Below the pieces are notes generated by a model, which was given only the letters and a program-made list of their open reading frames with translations, did not search any database and was not told where the DNA came from. Shown one piece after another: positions 8,755 through 16,303 of a stretch of DNA of 64,000 nt; position 1 is the first letter of the stretch; each line of letters opens with the position of its first letter. The stretch comes from Pseudarthrobacter oxydans (GTDB taxonomy: Bacteria; Actinomycetota; Actinomycetes; Actinomycetales; Micrococcaceae). The translations under genes were made by a program, and so were the position numbers. The stretch lies in NCBI RefSeq assembly GCF_030812335.1, contig NZ_JAUSSN010000006.1, positions 186,001 to 250,000 on the forward strand, in the 5' to 3' direction.

Positions 8755-9279
8755 CTAAGCATTAAGCCATGCAGAGTAATATTTCCTGGCCTTGGCCAGC
8801 TTCGGATTGATGATCACCTGGCAGTAGCCCTGCTCCGGGAACTTGCCGTAGTAGTCCTGGTGGATTTCCTCCGCCCGGTGGAACACCGGCAGCCGGCTGA
8901 CCTCCGTGACGATCGGGTGCGCCCAGAGCGGCTGGTTCCGTTCGATCGCTTCCTCGAAAAGGATCTTCTCCTCGGTCGTCTCATAGAACATCGAGGAGCG
9001 GTACTGCGTTCCGACGTCGTAGCCCTGGCGGTTGAGCGTGGTGGGGTCGTGGAGGACAAAGAACATGTCCAAGATGACCTCCGCGGGGACGATCTCCTCA
9101 TCGAACGTCACCGCCACCACTTCGGCATGGCCGGTGGTTCCGGAGCAGACGGCATAATAGTCGGGGTTGCGGTCATGGCCTCCGGTGTAGCCCGAAACGA
9201 CGGCGCTGACACCCTTGGTTTTCTGGTAAACGGCGTCGAGGCACCAGAAGCAGCCTCCGCCGAGGACAAAAGTTCTCAT
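8755..9279 (-). CDS. msrA: Peptide methionine (S)-S-oxide reductase MsrA
   Basis: Repairs methionine-S-sulfoxide in proteins. The 174-residue protein starts with MRTFVLGGGCFWCLDAVYQK, containing the catalytic GCFW motif with Cys near residue 10. The NPDYYAVCSGTTGHAEVV and HDPTTLNRQGYDVGTQYRS blocks follow. The open frame runs far upstream through the divergent gene, but the family N-terminus sets the start at ATG 9279. A 16-bp palindrome (8738-8753) just beyond its stop may act in termination or belong to the cysK control region. Confidence 0.95.
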   Translation of the reverse strand: MRTFVLGGGCFWCLDAVYQKTKGVSAVVSGYTGGHDRNPDYYAVCSGTTGHAEVVAVTFDEEIVPAEVILDMFFVLHDPTTLNRQGYDVGTQYRSSMFYETTEEKILFEEAIERNQPLWAHPIVTEVSRLPVFHRAEEIHQDYYGKFPEQGYCQVIINPKLAKARKYYSAWLNA

Positions 9280-9358
9280 GCTCTGTTCAATGGTTGAAGG
9301 GCCCCGATGATTCCCGGGGTCTGCGGGGGAGGCCGCCCGATAGGGTAAAAATGGGGGT

Positions 9359-10276
9359 ATGGAACCTGTAAACACCGACGTTTCAGCCGGCCCTTCCGAA
9401 GGAAACGGCGCCGCCGGCAACGGATCCGGGGAAACGCCCGGGATTCCCACCCTGGGCATGATCCTGCTGGCCGTCGAGGAGCTCTGGCCCGAATCGCTCG
9501 CGGAGGACTGGGACGAAGTGGGCCTCGTGGCCGGCCGCCCGTCCGCCGGGGTGAGCAGGATCCTCTTCGCCGTCGATCCCACCCTTGAGGTGATCGAGGA
9601 GGCCATCGAGTTCGGCGCGGAACTGCTGATCACCCACCATCCGCTGCTGCTCAAGGGTGTCACCTCGGTCGCGGCGACCACCGCCAAGGGCCGGGCCGTG
9701 CACCGCCTGATTGAGTCCGGGACCGGCCTGCTGACGGTGCACACCAACGGCGATTCCGCCGTCGGCGGCGTCTCGGATGTCCTGGCCGACGCCCTTGGCC
9801 TGCAGAACGTGGCCCCGCTGACGCCGGCCGCGAACGGGCTGCCGGAGGAAGGCATCGGACGGGTCGGTGACCTTGAGGAGGTCCTGACCCTGGGCGATTT
9901 TGCCGCCCGCGTCTTCGGCATCCTGCCGGCCGTCGCCGGCGGGGTGCGGGTGTCCGGGGACCGGGACGGGCTGGTCCGCCGGGTGGCGCTCTGCGGCGGC
10001 GCCGGGGATTCGCTCTTCGGAGAGGTCCGTGCGAGCAACGCCGACGTCTACCTGACCGCGGATCTGCGGCACCATCCGGCGTCGGAAGCGCGGGAGGAAG
10101 CCGTCAATGACCGGCCCTACCTGATCGACGTTTCCCACTTCGCCAGCGAGTGGCTGTGGCTGCCGGCCGCGGCGGAGGCGCTGGGCAATGTGCTGGGCGA
10201 CCAGGGGCACGATGTCGAGATCCGGGTCAGCACCACCAACAGCGATCCGTGGGACTTCATTCTGACTCCGGGCTAA
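9359..10276 (+). CDS. Nif3-like dinuclear metal centre hexameric protein
   Basis: A 305-residue member of the Nif3/YbgI/DUF34 family, which forms toroidal hexamers with a dinuclear metal site; the cellular function is not settled. Metal-binding segments seen are ITHHPLLLKG (two His), VHTNGDSAVGGVSD, and the C-terminal DVSHFASEW. The first 30 residues are a Gly/Ser/Asn-rich extension before the family domain. A TAGGGT box at 9341-9346 would place transcription start a few bases before the ATG. The next gene encodes the coiled-coil protein usually found beside Nif3 in actinobacteria, and a TAGAGT box (10335-10340) could start a second transcript for it. Confidence 0.85.
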   Translation: MEPVNTDVSAGPSEGNGAAGNGSGETPGIPTLGMILLAVEELWPESLAEDWDEVGLVAGRPSAGVSRILFAVDPTLEVIEEAIEFGAELLITHHPLLLKGVTSVAATTAKGRAVHRLIESGTGLLTVHTNGDSAVGGVSDVLADALGLQNVAPLTPAANGLPEEGIGRVGDLEEVLTLGDFAARVFGILPAVAGGVRVSGDRDGLVRRVALCGGAGDSLFGEVRASNADVYLTADLRHHPASEAREEAVNDRPYLIDVSHFASEWLWLPAAAEALGNVLGDQGHDVEIRVSTTNSDPWDFILTPG

Positions 10277-10399
10277 GCCTGGCGTGCGAGGGGCCCCGGG
10301 TGAGCGTAGCGAAGCTGGGGAGCACGCTAGGCGCTAGAGTCTAGGGAGCGCCGAATAGGCGCCCGGCTCCGGCCGGCAGGGAACAAGCGGAGGTAAATA

Positions 10400-11137
10400 G
10401 TGGCCAAGGCAGCACCGGCGGAACAGTTGAAGTTGCTCGAATTGCAGGGACTTGATGCGAAGCTCAAATCCCTGTCCAACCGCCGCCGAAGCCTTGAAAG
10501 CGACTCCCGGATCACCGATCTTGAAGCAGCCCTCGGCGTGGCCAACGGCGAACTCGGTGCCGCGAAGGTGGCAGTCCACGACGCCGAACTCGAGCTCAAG
10601 CGCGCCGAAGCGGACGTGGAGCAGGTCGCCTCCCGGATTGAACGCGACGAGGCGAGGCTCAACAGCGGCACCGGCCTCTCCAAGGACCTCGTGGCCCTGC
10701 AGCGCGACCTGGTGTCCCTGAACAAGCGCCGTTCCGACCTCGAGGACGTTGAGCTCGAAGTCCTGGAGCGGCTGGAAACCCTCCGCCTGCGCCAGGCCAG
10801 CCAGCAGCAGATTGTTGACGACATCCAGGGCTCCTTCGGTTCCATCCGCGCCGAACTGGACGAGCAGCTCGCGGAGATCGCCGCCGAGGCCACGGTGGTG
10901 CGCGGCAAGCGCGCCGAGTTCGCCGAGGGGATGGACGCCGGCCTGCTGGCGATCTACGAGAAGACCCTGGCCAGGCGTGGTGTGGGTGCGGCCCGCCTCT
11001 TCCACGGAACCTCCGAGGGCTCGGGCATGCAGCTGAGCCCCGGGGACCTCGCCGAAATCAAAGCCGCGGCCGAGGACGACGTGGTGTTCTGCCCGGACTC
11101 CGGCTGCATCCTGGTCCGCTCCGCCGAGTGGGCCTGA
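10400..11137 (+). CDS. Coiled-coil protein of the CdsZ/C4-type zinc ribbon family, ribbon degenerate
   Basis: A 245-residue protein, mostly a long antiparallel coiled coil (about residues 5-180, many Leu/Glu/Lys/Arg heptads) followed by a short C-terminal domain. GTG 10400 has a strong AGCGGAGG site upstream. Relatives carry a CxxC...CxxC zinc ribbon at the end. Here the first pair is replaced by Ser (GTSEGSG) and the second is changed to FCPDSGCIL, so four-Cys zinc binding is unlikely. The pairing with Nif3 is conserved in actinobacteria, which suggests a shared function of unknown nature. Confidence 0.8.
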   Translation: MAKAAPAEQLKLLELQGLDAKLKSLSNRRRSLESDSRITDLEAALGVANGELGAAKVAVHDAELELKRAEADVEQVASRIERDEARLNSGTGLSKDLVALQRDLVSLNKRRSDLEDVELEVLERLETLRLRQASQQQIVDDIQGSFGSIRAELDEQLAEIAAEATVVRGKRAEFAEGMDAGLLAIYEKTLARRGVGAARLFHGTSEGSGMQLSPGDLAEIKAAAEDDVVFCPDSGCILVRSAEWA

Positions 11138-11152
11138 CCTCCCATCTGACCG

Positions 11153-11194
11153 GCAGCAGGGGCCGTTATGGGCCCCCAAAACGGCCTCTGCTGC
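11153..11194. terminator. Bidirectional terminator-like hairpin
   Basis: A 15-bp stem with one mismatch (11153-11167 with 11180-11194) lies between the convergent coiled-coil gene and yaaA, so it can end both transcripts. Confidence 0.7.
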
Positions 11195-11197
11195 ACG

Positions 11198-11962
11198 CTA
11201 GTTAGGCAGGATCAGGTTGAGGGTGTGCGGCTTCCGGGCCGTGCCCTCGACGAGTTCCGCCGTCCACCTCTCGGCAGCCGACTTCTGCAGCTGTGCGGGC
11301 GTCCGCGGCGCCTTGCCCCGGCGGGTCAGCAGATGCCGGGCGAGCTCGCCCCGGGTGTGCTTCGCGAAGTGGCTGACGACCTTCCGGACGCCGTTGACCT
11401 CGGTGAACACGTTGACGGCGACGGTCTGCGCCGGCGGGGGAGCCCACGCCGCGGCGTAGGTGCTGGAGCGGCAGTCCACCAGCAGTTCGCCCTCCGCGGC
11501 GGCCGCGAGGGCGGCATTGAGTTGCGGCTTCCAGAAGGACGCCAGGCGTCCGACGTCGGGCAGGGCGGTCCCCATCGACAGCCGGTAGGCGGGCACACGG
11601 TCGCCGAAGCGGATGGCCCCCCAGAGCGCGGAAATGACCAGCACGCACCCGTCCGCCTTCCTCCGCTGCGCGGGCGTCAGGGAGTTGTAGTCCAGCGCGT
11701 CGTACAGCACCCCGGAGTAGACCTGGTGGGCCGGGGCAGCCGGCTCGGCGTGCAGCCTCGTGTTGCGTTCGACGTCGGCCCGCAGCGAGGCGCCGACGCC
11801 CAGGAGCGCCAGGGCGTCCTCGTGGGCGCTGACCGTTCCGAGTCCCTCCAGCACCTTGGCCCGGTAGGTGTTCAGTCCGGGGAAGCTCAAGGTAGTCCAG
11901 TCGACGGCGTCGCCGGCCGTGGCGGGCGTCTTGCCTTCGGAGGGCGGCAGCAGAATCAGCAC
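11198..11962 (-). CDS. yaaA: Peroxide stress protein YaaA (DUF328/UPF0246)
   Basis: A 254-residue cytosolic protein. It opens with MLILLPPSEGKT, the family signature, and has YSGVLYDALDY and the VISALWGAIRFGDRVPAYRL block. In Escherichia coli YaaA lowers intracellular free iron during peroxide stress and a DNA-binding fold has been described; the role here is by homology. The start is GTG 11962: a TAGGAT box (11969-11974) lies exactly 6 nt upstream with no ribosome site, so the mRNA is probably leaderless. The gene is convergent with the Nif3 pair. Confidence 0.9.
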   Translation of the reverse strand: MLILLPPSEGKTPATAGDAVDWTTLSFPGLNTYRAKVLEGLGTVSAHEDALALLGVGASLRADVERNTRLHAEPAAPAHQVYSGVLYDALDYNSLTPAQRRKADGCVLVISALWGAIRFGDRVPAYRLSMGTALPDVGRLASFWKPQLNAALAAAAEGELLVDCRSSTYAAAWAPPPAQTVAVNVFTEVNGVRKVVSHFAKHTRGELARHLLTRRGKAPRTPAQLQKSAAERWTAELVEGTARKPHTLNLILPN

Positions 11963-12051
11963 CGTCCAATCCTAGCGGCGGCCCGTTGCCGGGATGGTAC
12001 CGCCCCGGGCCGCTGCCGGAATCCCGCAAAGCCGGTTCCGGGGCCGCCGGC

Positions 12052-12927
12052 TCAGCCGAGGTTGCGGCCGAGGAAGGACAACACCCCGGGCAGGATCGAA
12101 CGCCAGTAGCTGTCGTCGTGACCGCCGGGCTGGAAGCCGCCTTCGACGGTGCCCGGGAGTTCCGCGCGGTAGTCCCGGACCGTGGCAAAGAGGTCGTCCC
12201 CGGTGCCGCAGTCGATCCGCTTGGGGACCGCCGCAAGGCTGGGCCGGAGCGTGAACACATCGTGGGCGGCGAAGTCGGCCGGGCCGTCGAAGGCGCCTTC
12301 CATGCTTGCTTCATACGCCTCCCAGACCGCCGGGCTCATGGCCGCCACGGCCCGGACCCCGGGCAGCCGGCCCTGGGACGCCAGCAGGAGCGAACCGAAG
12401 CCGCCCATGGACAGGCCGAAGAGGCCGATCCGGCCGAGGTCATAGCCGCGGCCGCCGAGGAAGGGCACAAATTCGTGCACCAGCATCGACTGGGTATCGC
12501 TGCCGTCGGCACGGCGGTGCCACCAGGAGTCCCCGCCGTCCACGGCGGCCAGGGCAAACGGCGGGCCGCCGGCGTCGAGGTGCCGCTGGAGGGCCTCGTG
12601 GGCCGCCAGGCCCTCGAGCAGGACGGAGTGGCTGCCCCCGAGGCCGTGCAGGAACACCGCCAGGGGCAGGTCGGGATGTGCGCCGCCGGACATGACGTCG
12701 GGCCCGGCCAGGGTCCAGTGGGTGGCGATGCCCGGACGGAACGCGGAGACGAATGAGCCCGTGCTGGTCCGGACTGTCAATGCGGCGGTGCGTGGCGGCG
12801 CTGTCACGGCGGGAGGGGCCGTCTCCACGGGCGTGAGGCCCTCGGTGCAGGCCGCGAGAGCTGAGGCGCCCAGCCCGAGTCCTGCCAGCCCAAGCAGCCG
12901 GCGCCGGCCCAGGACAGGATCCTCCAT
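12052..12927 (-). CDS. Alpha/beta hydrolase, putative lipoprotein esterase
   Basis: A 291-residue protein with a Tat-like N-terminus (RRRLLGLAGLGLGASALAAC) ending in a lipobox, so it is probably exported and lipid-anchored at Cys about 26. The alpha/beta-hydrolase core has the oxyanion region FLHGLGGSHS, the nucleophile elbow GLSMGG, and a late His in QPGGHDDSYW. It resembles esterase D / antigen-85-like enzymes; the substrate is unknown. The start is ATG 12927, 6 nt after a TATGAT box (12934-12939), a leaderless layout. Its upstream region is shared with the divergent RNase P RNA gene. Confidence 0.8.
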   Translation of the reverse strand: MEDPVLGRRRLLGLAGLGLGASALAACTEGLTPVETAPPAVTAPPRTAALTVRTSTGSFVSAFRPGIATHWTLAGPDVMSGGAHPDLPLAVFLHGLGGSHSVLLEGLAAHEALQRHLDAGGPPFALAAVDGGDSWWHRRADGSDTQSMLVHEFVPFLGGRGYDLGRIGLFGLSMGGFGSLLLASQGRLPGVRAVAAMSPAVWEAYEASMEGAFDGPADFAAHDVFTLRPSLAAVPKRIDCGTGDDLFATVRDYRAELPGTVEGGFQPGGHDDSYWRSILPGVLSFLGRNLG

Positions 12928-12983
12928 TCCCCGATCATAGGCTCAGAAGCCGGAGGTGTCCCCGGACGGGACCGGCCTGACCG

Positions 12984-12989
12984 TAGAAT
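12984..12989 (+). promoter_or_regulatory. rnpB: Likely -10 box of rnpB
   Basis: TAGAAT fits the actinobacterial TANNNT consensus and lies 8 nt before the first base of RNase P helix P1, the expected transcription start. Confidence 0.6.
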
Positions 12990-12997
12990 GGACTGCG

Positions 12998-13390
12998 GAT
13001 GGGTTGACCAGGCGGCCGCGCGTCACGAAAGTGGCTCGAGGAACGTCCGGGCTCCGCAGGGCAGGGTGGTGGGTAACGCCCACTCGGGGTAACCCGCAGG
13101 CCAGTGCCACAGAGAACAGACCGCCTGCGTGCGGCGCGTGCGTGCACGGGCCGCACGCAGGTAAGGGTGAAACGGTGGTGTAAGAGACCACCAGCTTCCC
13201 GGGTGACCGGGAAGGCTAGGTAAACCCCACCCGGAGCAAGGCCAGACAGGGCACGTTTGAGGGCTGCTCGCCCGAGTGCCCGGGTAGGCTGCTGGAGGGC
13301 GTCGGCAACGGCGTTCGTAGATGGATGGCCGCTACTCCCGCGCCGGCAACGGCGCGGGAACACAGAACCCGGCGTATCGGTCAACCCATC
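12998..13390 (+). ncRNA. rnpB: RNase P RNA (type A)
   Basis: Catalytic RNA that removes tRNA 5' leaders together with RnpA. The ends form a perfect 12-bp helix P1 (12998-13009 with 13379-13390). The universal 5' core GAGGAACGTCCGGGCTCC begins near 13037 and the 3' core ACAGAACCCGGCGTAT lies near 13361. The intervening CAGGGTGGTGGGTAACGCC and GTGAAACGGTGG segments match actinobacterial RNase P RNAs. Overlapping open frames on both strands in this stretch are shadows of the RNA gene. It sits between the esterase gene (divergent) and a GMC oxidoreductase gene. Confidence 0.97.
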
Positions 13391-13473
13391 CATTCACACC
13401 GCGGGGAACCCCCGCCACCGTTTCCGCTGCCGAGGGCCTTCTGGCCTGCGCGGATACCGGCCGACCCGAATGC

Positions 13474-13502
13474 TTGACATCATCCCTGCGGGACCCGAGA
13501 CT
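13474..13502 (+). promoter_or_regulatory. Probable promoter of the GMC oxidoreductase gene
   Basis: TTGACA (13474-13479) and GAGACT (13497-13502) are separated by 17 bp. A 7-bp inverted repeat (TCCCTGC at 13483-13489, GCAGGGA at 13503-13509) overlaps the core promoter and could be an operator. Confidence 0.5.
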
Positions 13503-13553
13503 GCAGGGAGCATTCAAGCAGCGATGGGGACAGCGGACAGCTTAGGAGCAAGA

Positions 13554-15164
13554 GTGTCGGACGAGGCAGCATATGACTATGTGATTGCCGGCGGTGGCAG
13601 CGGCGGCAGCGTCCTTGCCGGCAGGCTCAGCGAAGACCCCTCAGTCCGCGTCCTGCTCCTCGAGGCGGGCAGATCCGACCGCCACCCGTTCATTCACGTC
13701 CCGGCCGGCTTCCCGAAGCTGAAGGGCGGGCCTTACCAATGGCACTATGCGAGCGTTCCGCAGAAGCACAGCAACGGCCGGCGCATCCCGCTCGCCCAGG
13801 GCCGCGTGCTGGGCGGCGGGGGGTCCATCAACTCCCAGGTCTTCACCCGCGGCGTGGCAGCGGACTATGACGGCTGGGTCACGGACTATGGCTGCGAGGG
13901 CTGGTCCGCTGACGAGGTGAGCAAGTACTTTGTCCGTTCGGAGTCGAACAGTAGGCTCTCGGCACCGCACCACGGGACGGAGGGTCCGCTGGGCGTCTCG
14001 GATCTCCTGCGTCCGCACAAGCTCTCGGCGGCCTTCGTCAAGGCCGGCCAGGAGTTCGGGCTGCCCTACAACAGCGACTTCAACGGCGCCGAGCAGTACG
14101 GCGTCGGCTTTTACCAGACCACGACGAAGAACGGGCGCCGGTGCAGCGCCGCCGTCGCCTACCTCCGGCCCGCCCGCAGGCGGGCCAACCTCACCGTCCG
14201 CGCCAATGTCACAGTCTCCAAGGTGATCATCAGCAACGGCCGGGCCGTCGGAATCCAGGCGATCGAGGGCGGCAGCGTGCGGACGTATACCGCCCGCCGC
14301 GAGGTGATTGTCTCGGCCGGCGCGTTCGGTTCGCCCAAGCTGCTGCAGCTCTCGGGCATCGGCGACCCGGCGGACCTCGCCGCAGCCGGCATCGAGACCG
14401 TGCACGCCCTACCGGGCGTCGGCAAGAACCTGCAGGACCACTGCGACGTCGACATCGTCTACGAACTCACGGACTACCACAGCCTGGACCGGCTGAACCA
14501 GGTGCGCCCGGCCACGGTCCTGGCCGGGGTCGAGTACCTCGCGTTCCGGTCGGGCCCGTTCGCGTCCACCCTCGTGGAAGCCGGGGGTTTCAGTTATGCG
14601 AACAAGGACGAGAAGAGCCCGGACCTGCAGTTCCACTTCCTGCCGGCCGCGCGGGTGGGGACCGGCGCCACGGCCTTGAAGCCCGGATTCGGGGCCACGC
14701 TGAACTCGTACTTCCTGCGGCCGCGGAGCCGGGGAACCGTCCGCCCGGCGTCCTCGGACCCCGCCAAGGCACCGCTGATCGATCCGAACTATCTTGCCGA
14801 CGACTACGACCTCGAGATGGCCATCGCCGGGGTGCAGCAGAGCCGCGGGATCATGGAGCAGTCGTCGATGGCGGCGCTGACCAAGGCGGAGCACATCGGC
14901 GACGGCAGCCGGGTGGAAACCCGCGACGAGTACGTGAAGTTCGTGCGCTCCTTCGGAAGGACGTCCTACCACCCGGTCGGTACCTGCTCCATGGGGACCA
15001 CCGATGAGTCGGTGGTCTCGCCGCGGCTGAAGGTCCATGGGCTCGAGGGGCTGCGCGTCGTTGACTCCTCGATCATGCCCCGGCTCGTGAGCGCCAACAC
15101 GCAGGCGCCCACCATCATGATCGCCGAAAAGGCCGTCGACATGATCCTCCAGGACGCCCGGTAG
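13554..15164 (+). CDS. GMC family oxidoreductase (choline dehydrogenase-like)
   Basis: FAD-dependent alcohol oxidase or dehydrogenase of 536 residues, the size of choline-dehydrogenase-type GMC enzymes. The N-terminal FAD site YDYVIAGGGSGGSVLAGRL is at about 7-25. The GMC signatures GRVLGGGGSINSQVF and GAFGSPKLLQLSGIG are present. The C-terminal active site has YHPVGTCSMG with the catalytic His, and a second conserved segment in ANTQAPTIMIAEKAVD. The open frame extends back into rnpB, but GTG 13554 has AGGAG (13544-13548) at good spacing and begins the FAD domain. The substrate is unknown; no betaine genes are adjacent. Confidence 0.88.
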   Translation: MSDEAAYDYVIAGGGSGGSVLAGRLSEDPSVRVLLLEAGRSDRHPFIHVPAGFPKLKGGPYQWHYASVPQKHSNGRRIPLAQGRVLGGGGSINSQVFTRGVAADYDGWVTDYGCEGWSADEVSKYFVRSESNSRLSAPHHGTEGPLGVSDLLRPHKLSAAFVKAGQEFGLPYNSDFNGAEQYGVGFYQTTTKNGRRCSAAVAYLRPARRRANLTVRANVTVSKVIISNGRAVGIQAIEGGSVRTYTARREVIVSAGAFGSPKLLQLSGIGDPADLAAAGIETVHALPGVGKNLQDHCDVDIVYELTDYHSLDRLNQVRPATVLAGVEYLAFRSGPFASTLVEAGGFSYANKDEKSPDLQFHFLPAARVGTGATALKPGFGATLNSYFLRPRSRGTVRPASSDPAKAPLIDPNYLADDYDLEMAIAGVQQSRGIMEQSSMAALTKAEHIGDGSRVETRDEYVKFVRSFGRTSYHPVGTCSMGTTDESVVSPRLKVHGLEGLRVVDSSIMPRLVSANTQAPTIMIAEKAVDMILQDAR

Positions 15165-15169
15165 GCGGA

Positions 15170-16036
15170 CTAGAGGCCCAGCTGCTTCGCCAGCTCCCAC
15201 GGCGTGTCGGTGAAGACTCCGTCCGCGCCTTCCTCCCGCAGCCTCGCCGCGGTTGCTGCGTCGTTGACGGTATAGGGCCACACGGTCAGCCCGGAGTCCT
15301 TTAGCCTGCCCAGGTAGCCCGGGCTGATGCTTTTGTGCGGGCCGACGTGACCGATGCCGCTGGAGCTGATCGACGCCGGATCCGGTTCCTCCCCGTCCCG
15401 CAGGAGATACAGCACCTGCAGCCCGGACCGGGCCAGGGCCTGGGCGGCAGGGAAGCTGAACGTCTGCACCACCACCTTGTCCTGGATGCCGCGCTGCAGG
15501 ATGGTCTCCGCGAAGGCGGCCGGATCGATCGCGGGGTCCTTCAGTTCGGGGACCAGGATGTTCCGCCCGCCGTACAGATCCAGCATGGCTTCCCACGTCG
15601 TCGGAGTGCCCTCGGCGCCGCCCAGCGGATGCCTGATGCGGGCCGCTGCCCACTGCTCTTCGCTGATGCCCGCGGGAGGGCCGCTCAGGCCGGACATGGT
15701 CCGCTCGGCGGCGTCGTCGTGCAGCGGAACGAGAGTCCCGTCCCGGAGCTGCCGCAGATCCGTTTCGATCGGGTACGCCGTCTTGCCCACGGCCTCGAAG
15801 GCTTCCGCGGAGGACTCGGGATGGACCAGCGCTCCGCCGCGGTGCGCCACCAGGGTAAACGCTGCCGCCGATGCTGGATGCGACGACGCTGGACTTGACG
15901 GTGCCGGGCCGGCCGGCACCGCCGTCGCTGGACTTGACGACGCCGGACTTGACGACGCCGGGCCAGCCGGCGGTGCCGCCGCTGCGCAGCCGGTGCACAG
16001 CACGACCCCCAGCAGCAGAGCCCCGATCTTGAACAT
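15170..16036 (-). CDS. Glycerophosphodiester phosphodiesterase family lipoprotein
   Basis: A 288-residue protein that should hydrolyse glycerophosphodiesters outside the membrane. The short signal MFKIGALLLGVVLCTGC ends in a lipobox Cys (17). A Pro/Ser/Ala-rich linker of about 40 residues (repeats of SSPASS type) leads to a GDPD barrel: LVAHRGG with the catalytic His, PESSAEAF, IETDLRQLRDGTLVPLHDD with metal ligands and second His, and later VPELKDP. ATG 16036 lies 6 nt after a TACGCT box (16043-16048), supporting a leaderless start there rather than at the in-frame ATG at about 16073-16075. It is convergent with the GMC gene and divergent from gapB. Confidence 0.85.
   Translation of the reverse strand: MFKIGALLLGVVLCTGCAAAAPPAGPASSSPASSSPATAVPAGPAPSSPASSHPASAAAFTLVAHRGGALVHPESSAEAFEAVGKTAYPIETDLRQLRDGTLVPLHDDAAERTMSGLSGPPAGISEEQWAAARIRHPLGGAEGTPTTWEAMLDLYGGRNILVPELKDPAIDPAAFAETILQRGIQDKVVVQTFSFPAAQALARSGLQVLYLLRDGEEPDPASISSSGIGHVGPHKSISPGYLGRLKDSGLTVWPYTVNDAATAARLREEGADGVFTDTPWELAKQLGL
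15889..15954. repeat. Short direct repeats in the GDPD linker
   Basis: The 12-mer CTGGACTTGACG occurs at 15889 and 15928 and once more with one change at 15943 (CCGGACTTGACG). They encode the Pro/Ser/Ala linker of the GDPD lipoprotein and are a likely site of length variation. Confidence 0.7.
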
Positions 16037-16115
16037 CGCCCCAGCGTAGCTGGCCGCCGGCTCTGTGTGAGTCATTTCACGCGTCACCGGGGACCGGACC
16101 GTGCCGGGCCGCCGG

Positions 16116-16121
16116 TAGACT
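16116..16121 (+). promoter_or_regulatory. Likely -10 box of the gapB leader
   Basis: TAGACT matches TANNNT. Transcription from it would begin at about 16127-16128, giving a leader of about 170 nt before gapB. Confidence 0.5.
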
Positions 16122-16126
16122 GGATG

Positions 16127-16303
16127 GTGAACGTAGAAGTTCTGCCGCCGGGTCTGCGTTCGCAGCCGGCGTTTTTCTTTGCTCGACACAGGCGCCCGGG
16201 GTGGACCGAATCCCTGCCGGCGCCGAGGTTCCGGACACCCTCCGGCAGCCGACAACCGCATACGACGCCGTATGTGGTGGATTCTAGGAAGGTATTTCTG
16301 TGA
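16127..16303 (+). CDS. Possible leader ORF overlapping the gapB start
   Basis: A GTG-initiated frame of 58 codons begins 5 nt after the TAGACT box, so it could be translated from a leaderless mRNA. It reads MNVEVLPPGLRSQPAFFFAR and onward, rich in Arg and Pro. Its TGA (16301-16303) overlaps the GTG start of gapB (16300-16302), which would couple translation. The terminator-like hairpin at 16145-16180 lies inside it. No homology is recognised, and open frames this long arise by chance in high-GC DNA, so this is tentative. Confidence 0.3.
   Translation: MNVEVLPPGLRSQPAFFFARHRRPGWTESLPAPRFRTPSGSRQPHTTPYVVDSRKVFL
16145..16180 (+). terminator. Terminator-like hairpin in the gapB leader
   Basis: An imperfect stem (CGCCGG plus CTGC pairing with GCAG plus CCGGCG around a GTTC loop) is followed directly by TTTTTCTTT. 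It looks like an intrinsic terminator placed 120 bp before gapB, so it may act as an attenuator or end a short RNA of about 50 nt. Confidence 0.5.
16259..16274. promoter_or_regulatory. Palindromic operator-like site before gapB
   Basis: CATACG-ACGC-CGTATG is a perfect 6-bp dyad with a 4-bp spacer, 25 bp upstream of the gapB start codon and just before its AGGAAGG ribosome site. The binding factor is unknown. Confidence 0.4.

Noticed and set aside
12935..13393. Open frames on both strands in the RNase P RNA gene
   Set aside because: The region has the conserved core sequences and helix P1 of RNase P RNA, so the frames are by-products.
15840..16000. CRISPR-like repeats
   Set aside because: The short repeats encode the in-frame Pro/Ser/Ala linker of a lipoprotein and have irregular spacing; no spacers or cas genes are present.
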